Assembly (NCBI GenBank): GCA_013695195.1 | Contig: JACDAY010000062.1 | Span: forward strand, 1-7,124 | Length of the DNA: 7,124 nt | DNA from: Blastocatellia bacterium | GTDB lineage: Bacteria; Acidobacteriota; Blastocatellia; Pyrinomonadales; Pyrinomonadaceae | Reading direction: 5' to 3' | Shown: one piece after another, positions 1 to 4,390 of the stretch | Numbering within the stretch: the stretch's first letter is position 1 | Layout: each line of letters starts with the position of its first letter | Notes under the pieces: generated by a model | Seen by the model: only the letters and a program-made list of their open reading frames with translations | Told to the model about the DNA's origin: nothing | Databases searched by the model: none | Program-made: the position numbers and the translations under genes

Positions 1-681
1 ATATTACAGGCGGTCCAGCCGTTATCGCCGGAAGATGCTCTGCACAAAGCGGTTCGCGGGCAGTATGGCGAAGGGATAATCAACAAAAAGAACGTTATCG
101 CATATCGCAGCGAAGAGAAAGTCGATCCCGATTCGCATACCGAAACATTCACCGCAATGAAACTTTCGATAGATAACTGGCGCTGGGCGGATGTGCCTTT
201 CTACATTCGCACAGGCAAGCGGATGCCGACAAAACATTCGAGCATTATCATTCAGTTCAAAAAGGCACCGTTTATGCTCTTCCGCGATACGCCGGTTGAA
301 CGCTTGACAACGAACCGCATCGAAATTCACATTCAGCCCGACGAAGGGATTACCCTGCATTTCGGCGCGAAAATTCCGGGGCCGATCGTAAACGTCGGTG
401 CCGTTGATATGGATTTTAACTACGTCGAGCACTTCGGCGAGACAATAAGCACCGGATATGAGCGGCTTTTATTCGACTGCATGATCGGCGACGCAACTCT
501 CTTTCAACGGGCCGATATGGTGGAAGCAAGCTGGAAGATAGTTACGCCGATATTAGACGTGTGGAATGCAATACCGCCGCGAAGCTTTCCGAATTACGCA
601 TCGGGAACCTGGGGGCCGGACGAGTCGGATGCTCTGCTCAAAGAAGACGGACGTGCGTGGAAAAATCTTGTTATTCCATAA
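1..681 (+). CDS. zwf: Glucose-6-phosphate 1-dehydrogenase, C-terminal part (5' end outside window)
   Basis: This enzyme oxidises glucose 6-phosphate to 6-phosphogluconolactone with NADP+ (sometimes NAD+), the entry step of the cytosolic oxidative pentose phosphate pathway. The frame is open from base 1 and gives 226 residues before a TAA stop at 679-681. The family is usually near 500 residues, so a bit under half is present and the N-terminal Rossmann domain is missing. In the partial protein, RGQYGEG (19-25), VDPDSHTETF (41-50) and NWRWADVPFYIRTGKRMP (59-76) match the conserved G6PDH C-terminal domain; the RTGKR lysine (73) belongs to the substrate-binding region. DATLFQRADMVEASW (164-178) and YASGTWGP (199-206) are the usual C-terminal signatures. 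pgl, the next enzyme of the pathway, follows on the same strand after 161 bases, so the two are probably co-transcribed. Nothing looks broken; the truncation is only the window edge. Confidence 0.96.
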   Translation: MLQAVQPLSPEDALHKAVRGQYGEGIINKKNVIAYRSEEKVDPDSHTETFTAMKLSIDNWRWADVPFYIRTGKRMPTKHSSIIIQFKKAPFMLFRDTPVERLTTNRIEIHIQPDEGITLHFGAKIPGPIVNVGAVDMDFNYVEHFGETISTGYERLLFDCMIGDATLFQRADMVEASWKIVTPILDVWNAIPPRSFPNYASGTWGPDESDALLKEDGRAWKNLVIP

Positions 682-735
682 GTAGTATTACTTGTCTTTC
701 CTCTAACAAAGGATTACTTTTGTGTCCTGTGAAAG

Positions 736-785
736 ACTTTGTGCGCTTTGTGTAAAACAAAGATTTAACACAAAGCGCACAAAGT
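736..785. repeat. Perfect 18-bp inverted repeat (CTTTGTG type) in the zwf-pgl gap
   Basis: Left arm ACTTTGTGCGCTTTGTGT (736-753) and right arm ACACAAAGCGCACAAAGT (768-785) are exact reverse complements, separated by a 14-base A-rich loop. Each arm is itself two copies of a CTTTGTG-like word. Weaker copies lie outside the arms (ACTTTTGTGT around 717-726 and ACACAAAGAA around 790-799), so the whole 710-806 stretch looks like two diverged repeat units facing each other. In RNA it would form a long stable hairpin. No T-tract follows on either strand, so it is not a standard intrinsic terminator. It could be a dispersed REP-like or MITE-like element, or a hairpin that tunes zwf/pgl message stability. 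Those roles are inference; the symmetry is directly visible. Confidence 0.9.
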
Positions 786-842
786 AAAAACACAAAGAAC
801 CCAAAGGAAACTTGATCTTACTACTTCAATCAATCCAAATGC

Positions 843-1562
843 ATGCACTTAATCAAAATCGTCCAAAATCCGGATGAACTAAGCATTACAGCCGCAGAGC
901 TGTTTATTGAAATTGCCAACGATGCAATTGAAAAGAGCGGCCGGTTTACAGTCGCACTTTCGGGCGGTTCGACGCCTAAGGCGATGTATCGAAAGTTAGT
1001 ATCTTCCAATTTGGATTGGAAGCGCGTTTTTTTCTTTTTCGGAGATGAAAGAAATGTCCCGCCGGGTGATGAGCGAAGCAATTTTCATATGGCGGAAAAC
1101 GTTTTGTTTAAGCCGTTAAAACTGTGCGAAGAAAATATTTACAGGTGGCAGACCGAGTTTGGAGTTCCGGAAAAAATCACTACTGATTACAGCAAGACAA
1201 TTCAATCTTTTTTTCAAGGTTTTCCCCGGTTCGATCTTATGCTGCTCGGTCTTGGAACCGACGGGCATACCGCTTCCCTTTTTCCTGATACCGATGCACT
1301 CAATGAACAATCTGAGATAGCGGTTGCCAATTGGGTGAAATCGATGAACGAATATAGATTTACGCTGACCTTCCCGGTGATAAACAATGCTTCGAACGTG
1401 GTATTCCTGGTTTCGGGTAAAGAGAAAGCTGCGATTCTGAAAAACGTGTTTGACGACCGGATATTTCCAAAACTTCTTCCCGCACAGCTTGTAAATCCAA
1501 AGGATGGAAATCTGTTTTGGCTGATCGACAAACCGGCGGCCGCTCTTTTGCGTGCGATATAG
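843..1562 (+). CDS. pgl: 6-phosphogluconolactonase (DevB/Pgl type)
   Basis: It hydrolyses 6-phosphogluconolactone to 6-phosphogluconate, the second step of the oxidative pentose phosphate pathway, directly after the zwf product. The 239-residue length is normal for the SOL/DevB-type enzyme of the NagB/RpiA-like fold. Conserved blocks in order are ALSGGSTP (38-45, phosphate-binding loop), FFFGDERNVPPGDERSNFHM (64-83), FDLMLLGLGTDGHTASLFP (130-148, active-site loop with the expected His 142), and a C-terminal LPAQLVNP (212-219). The start at 843 is the only reasonable one, because an in-frame TGA at 813 leaves no other ATG, GTG or TTG between them. No good Shine-Dalgarno sequence is near it; the AAAGG at about 803-807 is too distant. 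A second ATG, out of frame, lies at 839. The gene is intact and probably relies on transcription from upstream of zwf. Confidence 0.95.
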   Translation: MHLIKIVQNPDELSITAAELFIEIANDAIEKSGRFTVALSGGSTPKAMYRKLVSSNLDWKRVFFFFGDERNVPPGDERSNFHMAENVLFKPLKLCEENIYRWQTEFGVPEKITTDYSKTIQSFFQGFPRFDLMLLGLGTDGHTASLFPDTDALNEQSEIAVANWVKSMNEYRFTLTFPVINNASNVVFLVSGKEKAAILKNVFDDRIFPKLLPAQLVNPKDGNLFWLIDKPAAALLRAI

Positions 1563-1610
1563 ATTTGCTTTTACCTGGTTGGCGACTTAAGATTTACCCT
1601 TCGATAGAAT

Positions 1611-2930
1611 ATGGAAATCGAGATTGTATTCTCCATTATCATTCTGATTGTCCTCGTGTTCCTGGCAACGGTTGATATGGCATTTTCTCACCTCTCCGAT
1701 CTCAGTTTGCGACGGCTCGCGTCGGAGACCGAAGAGGCAAATCAGACCCGTTCAACGGAATTTCTGCGCGAAGTACTCGAAAACAGGCCGCGATTTCGGT
1801 TTGCGCTTTCGTCGGCAATTCAGATTCTTCTTATAAGCTTTTCAGTGCTTATAACTCTTATCGTCCTCGAATACGGGCTAAGTCATGCTGCGCTGCTGGT
1901 TATAGCTTTACTGATCGGGCTTGTTTCAACCGTGATATTTCGACAGGTTTTGCCGCGTTTAATAATTCGAAACGAACCCGAGAAAAAACTACTGTTTCTG
2001 CTTCCGATCGTCCGGCCGCTTTACGCCGCAGCTACATTAATTTCAAAACCTTTTTCACGTGTTCTCAGAACAAAGGAACAGCAAAAGTTGGATGCTTCCG
2101 TTACGCCGGACGCCGGCGAAGAAAAGTCTGACGATAATGCCGACGATTTTCAGGCATTGATGGAAGTCGGCGAAGCTGAAGGCATTATCGAAGAAGGCGA
2201 GCGGGAATTGATCGAATCCATGGTCGAGTTCAACGATACGCTGGCGGGTGAGATCATGACGCCGCGAACCGAGATCTGCGCTCTGTCGATTGACGCCTCG
2301 GTGATTGCCGCGCGTAACCTGATAAATGAAGAAAAATATTCCCGGCTTCCCGTTTACCGCGACAGCATCGATAATATCGAGGGCGTAATTTACGTCCGAG
2401 ACCTGCTGCAGGCCTGGGAGGAAAATAAAGAAAATGAACCTATCCGCGGTCTCCTGCGTGAAGCTTACTTTGTTCCGGAAACAAAATCCGTCGCCGACTT
2501 GCTGAAAAGCATGCAGGTCAATCGAGTGCAGCTTGCAATAGTGATCGATGAATACGGCGGTGTCGCCGGCATCATAACAGTGGAAGACATTTTAGAGGAA
2601 ATAGTCGGGGAGATTGAAGACGAAGATACGGAAGGCGAGGAGATAATCGAGATAATCGAAGGAACCGATGGTTATTTTGACGTGCTCGGCTCGACCGAGA
2701 TCGACAAGATCGAGCGGCTTTTTGATATCGAAATTGAAGACGAAGATTTTACAACTATTGCCGGCCTTGTTACGAGTGAAGCCGGATATATTCCAAAAGT
2801 CGGAGAGAGGCTTCGGCTTCGCGGCCTTGATATTGAAATTCTTCACGCCGATGATAAGAAAATTTCTCTTCTCCGGCTGCGAAAAGATGCGTCGGATTCC
2901 GATTCAAGCGAATATGTTACAGTGGCTTGA
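1611..2930 (+). CDS. CNNM/CorC (HlyC) family membrane protein with CBS pair
   Basis: This is a cytoplasmic-membrane protein of the hemolysin C/CorC/CNNM family, linked in studied members to Mg2+ or Co2+ export or homeostasis; the ion handled here is not known. The 439 residues show a DUF21/CNNM membrane domain with hydrophobic segments near 4-27, 66-87, 91-112 and 126-146. An acidic linker follows, then the CBS pair: EIMTPRTEI (214-222) and RLPVYRDSIDNIEGVIYVRD (245-264) in the first, VIDEYGGVAGIITVEDILEE (311-330) in the second. The CorC_HlyC C-terminal domain spans about 347-425 (DGYFDVLGSTEID, TTIAGLVTSEAGYIPKVGE). CBS pairs in this family bind adenine nucleotides. The first membrane helix reads FLATVDMAF where many family members have an SG-E-T type motif. 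ATG 1611 puts the first helix at the very N-terminus, as expected; no clear Shine-Dalgarno sequence precedes it. It starts 48 bases after pgl, so read-through from pgl is plausible. Confidence 0.93.
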   Translation: MEIEIVFSIIILIVLVFLATVDMAFSHLSDLSLRRLASETEEANQTRSTEFLREVLENRPRFRFALSSAIQILLISFSVLITLIVLEYGLSHAALLVIALLIGLVSTVIFRQVLPRLIIRNEPEKKLLFLLPIVRPLYAAATLISKPFSRVLRTKEQQKLDASVTPDAGEEKSDDNADDFQALMEVGEAEGIIEEGERELIESMVEFNDTLAGEIMTPRTEICALSIDASVIAARNLINEEKYSRLPVYRDSIDNIEGVIYVRDLLQAWEENKENEPIRGLLREAYFVPETKSVADLLKSMQVNRVQLAIVIDEYGGVAGIITVEDILEEIVGEIEDEDTEGEEIIEIIEGTDGYFDVLGSTEIDKIERLFDIEIEDEDFTTIAGLVTSEAGYIPKVGERLRLRGLDIEILHADDKKISLLRLRKDASDSDSSEYVTVA

Positions 2931-2936
2931 GGCTTT

Positions 2937-2963
2937 TTGTATTAACGGCCCGTTTGATATAAT
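2937..2963 (+). promoter_or_regulatory. Probable sigma70-type promoter for the peroxiredoxin gene
   Basis: A perfect TATAAT (-10) lies at 2958-2963, just after the stop of the CNNM/CorC gene and 24 bases before the peroxiredoxin ATG. The -35 is weak: TTGTAT (2937-2942) gives a short 15-base spacer, and TTTTGT (2935-2940) gives 17 bases. The -10 is preceded by TTTGA rather than a clean extended TGN. Transcription would start around 2970, leaving a short leader that contains the Shine-Dalgarno sequence. This suggests the peroxiredoxin can be expressed independently of the genes upstream. Confidence 0.55.
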
Positions 2964-2973
2964 GAGCAAAAAA

Positions 2974-2979
2974 AAGGAG
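2974..2979 (+). promoter_or_regulatory. Strong Shine-Dalgarno sequence for the peroxiredoxin gene
   Basis: AAGGAG lies 8 bases before ATG 2988 within an A-rich, probably unstructured leader. It is the only clear Shine-Dalgarno sequence in the window. It fixes the start codon and suggests high expression, as is common for peroxiredoxins. Confidence 0.85.
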
Positions 2980-2987
2980 CAAAAAAT

Positions 2988-3650
2988 ATGGCTATTAGAC
3001 TCGGCGATGAAGCACCGGATTTTACCGCAGAAACAACTGATGGGACTATTAACTTTCACGAGTGGCTCGGCGATAGTTGGGGTATTTTATTTTCGCATCC
3101 GAAGGATTACACACCGGTTTGCACCACGGAACTAGGCATGGCGGCGCGAATGAAGCCGGAGTTTGACAACAGAAACGTTAAGATAATTGGATTGAGCGTC
3201 GATCCGCTGGATTCGCACGCAGGTTGGGCAAAGGATATCGAAGAAACTCAAGGCGCAGCTGTGAATTTTCCAATGATCGCAGACGCCGATCGCAAGGTTT
3301 CAGATCTCTATGATATGATCCATCCGAACGCCAGCGAAACGTTTACCGTCCGCTCGGTGTATGTCATCGGGCCCGACAAAAAGATAAAGCTGATGATAAC
3401 TTACCCGGCAAGCACCGGCCGTAATTTCGACGAGATCCTTCGCGTTATCGATTCCCTGCAATTGACCGCTGATTACAGCGTCGCGACGCCGGTAAACTGG
3501 AAGGACGGCGATGACTGCATTATCGTTCCATCTGTTTCGGACGAGCAGGCGAAAGAAAAATTTCCCGCCGGTTGGAATACAATTAAACCGTACTTACGCG
3601 TTACCCCGCAGCCAAACAAGGTTGATAAAGGCGATTCGCAATCAGCATAA
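2988..3650 (+). CDS. 1-Cys (Prx6-type) peroxiredoxin
   Basis: This is a cytosolic thiol peroxidase that reduces hydrogen peroxide and organic hydroperoxides. At 220 residues it has the Prx6-subfamily length, longer than 2-Cys AhpC. The active-site segment HPKDYTPVCTTELG (37-50) holds the peroxidatic Cys 45 with Thr 42, and Arg 122 in FTVRSVYVIGP is the expected catalytic arginine. YPASTGRNFDEILRVIDSLQ (139-158) and the extended tail NWKDGDDCIIVPSVSDEQAK (170-189) are Prx6-subfamily hallmarks. The only other cysteine is Cys 177 in the tail. There is no clear C-terminal resolving-Cys pattern, so recycling probably uses an external thiol. The ATG is supported by the AAGGAG Shine-Dalgarno sequence 8 bases upstream. 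The gene has its own probable promoter and a strong terminator, so it looks like a single-gene transcription unit. It is sometimes annotated as alkyl hydroperoxide reductase subunit C-like. Confidence 0.95.
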   Translation: MAIRLGDEAPDFTAETTDGTINFHEWLGDSWGILFSHPKDYTPVCTTELGMAARMKPEFDNRNVKIIGLSVDPLDSHAGWAKDIEETQGAAVNFPMIADADRKVSDLYDMIHPNASETFTVRSVYVIGPDKKIKLMITYPASTGRNFDEILRVIDSLQLTADYSVATPVNWKDGDDCIIVPSVSDEQAKEKFPAGWNTIKPYLRVTPQPNKVDKGDSQSA

Positions 3651-3670
3651 ATATTTTCTATTAAAATTTC

Positions 3671-3699
3671 GGGCGGCTATACAGGCCGCCCTTTATTTT
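3671..3699 (+). terminator. Intrinsic terminator after the peroxiredoxin gene
   Basis: A GC-only 7-bp stem, GGGCGGC (3671-3677) with GCCGCCC (3685-3691), closes a 7-base loop and is followed directly by TTTATTTT (3692-3699). It lies 20 bases after the peroxiredoxin stop. The upstream flank is AAAATTT, so it might also work weakly on the other strand. The T-tract ends only 14 bases before the ATG of the next gene on the same strand. Confidence 0.88.
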
Positions 3700-3713
3700 G
3701 TAAAACATAACAG

Positions 3714-4220
3714 ATGAAACTTCAGGCCGAGATCGGAGACGAAGAATTTCAGCTCGAGATAAAAAACGAGGGCGGCGAGGTGTTCGCCGATATTAACGGC
3801 CACAAATACCAACTCGAAGTATCCGAGCCTGAGGCAGGTGTATACCTGCTCAAAAATGAAGGCAAAATATTCGAGGTGTTCATTTCGCCGCCAAAAGATG
3901 CCAGGAATGCAACTCATGTAAGAGTCGGCGGCAGCGAGTTCGAAATAAAGTTGATAGACCCGAAACGTCTGCGCGGTGCGGGCGGTAACGACGAGCATGC
4001 CGACGGATTAGCGGAGATCAAAACCGCGATGCCGGGAAAGGTCGTCCGCATATTGGTAGAAAAAGGCTCTGATGTCGAAAAAGGGGATGGCATTCTCGTT
4101 GTTGAAGCAATGAAGATGCAGAATGAACTGAAGTCTCCGAAATCCGGTGTGGTAAAGGAATTAAGGGTCGAGGAAGGCTCGACCGTGTCGGCGGGAGATG
4201 TTTTGGCTACAATTATGTAA
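3714..4220 (+). CDS. Biotin carboxyl carrier-like protein (biotin/lipoyl attachment domain)
   Basis: This is a carrier subunit whose biotinylated lysine would shuttle carboxyl groups between a biotin carboxylase and a carboxyltransferase. The 168-residue protein ends in a classic biotinyl domain (about 100-168): TAMPGKVVRILVEKGSDVEKG, then EAMKM (131-135) with Lys 134 as the predicted biotin site, 34 residues from the C-terminus as usual. Residues 1-90 are beta-rich and end in FEIKLIDPKRLRG (76-88). This resembles the region just before the biotinyl domain in acyl-CoA carboxylase alpha chains more than the Ala/Pro-rich linker of E. coli AccB. It is therefore probably a split-off carrier of an acyl-CoA, pyruvate or oxaloacetate-type carboxylase rather than a typical AccB; the partner is not in the window. 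There is no clear Shine-Dalgarno sequence before ATG 3714, which sits just after a terminator. A lipoyl role is less likely given EAMKM. Confidence 0.88.
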   Translation: MKLQAEIGDEEFQLEIKNEGGEVFADINGHKYQLEVSEPEAGVYLLKNEGKIFEVFISPPKDARNATHVRVGGSEFEIKLIDPKRLRGAGGNDEHADGLAEIKTAMPGKVVRILVEKGSDVEKGDGILVVEAMKMQNELKSPKSGVVKELRVEEGSTVSAGDVLATIM

Positions 4221-4390
4221 AGCAGGCTTTTAGTGTTTCGACCGTCTTGGTTCCGGGGCTAAAGCAAAGCTCGGCGAAGGACGTTAAAACGCCCTATTAT
4301 CCGTCTCGTTTACCGACCACGCCGTAAACGACGTGGCTAAGCGAAGCCGGAATGAGCAACCTGACACACTACCAAATACAGTCTGTCGTA
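4221..4390. other. Convergent intergenic region with two overlapping inverted repeats
   Basis: This stretch lies between the 3' ends of the biotin-carrier gene (+) and the deacetylase gene (-), and I see no coding region in it. It holds an exact 8-bp inverted repeat, TCGTTTAC (4306-4313) and GTAAACGA (4324-4331), with a 10-base loop. A second, imperfect palindrome (4317-4336; CCACG and CGTGG outer arms, CGT and ACG inner arms, one mismatch) uses some of the same bases, so the two hairpins cannot form together. Neither is followed by a T-tract on either strand. It may serve transcription ending or RNA 3'-end stability for the converging genes; that role is inferred. Confidence 0.45.

Noticed and set aside
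7..21. Signal-peptide cysteine of the deacetylase (protein residue Cys 21) as a lipoprotein site
   Set aside because: The residues before it are FFL, which do not fit a lipobox, and a normal cleavage site lies near residue 36. The coordinates in this entry are protein residues; the codon lies near base 7052-7054.
736..785. The zwf-pgl hairpin as an intrinsic terminator
   Set aside because: Neither side has a T-tract immediately after the stem (AAAGTAAAAAC on the + strand), and ending transcription here would separate two enzymes of the same pathway.
1565..1610. Possible promoter before the CNNM/CorC gene (TTGCTT with TAAGAT, or TAGAAT directly before the ATG)
   Set aside because: The first pair matches consensus poorly. 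The TAGAAT at 1605-1610 would place the transcription start inside the gene. Read-through from pgl is simpler.
2668..3135. Open frame of 155 codons on the + strand spanning the end of the CNNM/CorC gene and the start of the peroxiredoxin gene
   Set aside because: It overlaps two strongly recognisable proteins in a different frame, has no family features, and crosses the promoter and Shine-Dalgarno region of the peroxiredoxin. It is a chance open frame.
3693..3998. Open frame of 101 codons on the - strand opposite the biotin-carrier gene
   Set aside because: It is antisense to a gene with a clear biotinyl motif and has no recognisable domain or ribosome binding site. Other antisense frames (for example 22-432, 1214-1531, 5124-5465) were rejected for the same reason.
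4317..4331. A 15-base stretch, CCACGCCGTAAACGA, identical to a well-known conserved segment of bacterial 16S rRNA (near E. coli position 810)
   Set aside because: The match is short, the flanking bases do not continue as 16S on either side, and the region is only 170 bases long. It is best treated as chance or at most a tiny remnant, not an rRNA gene.
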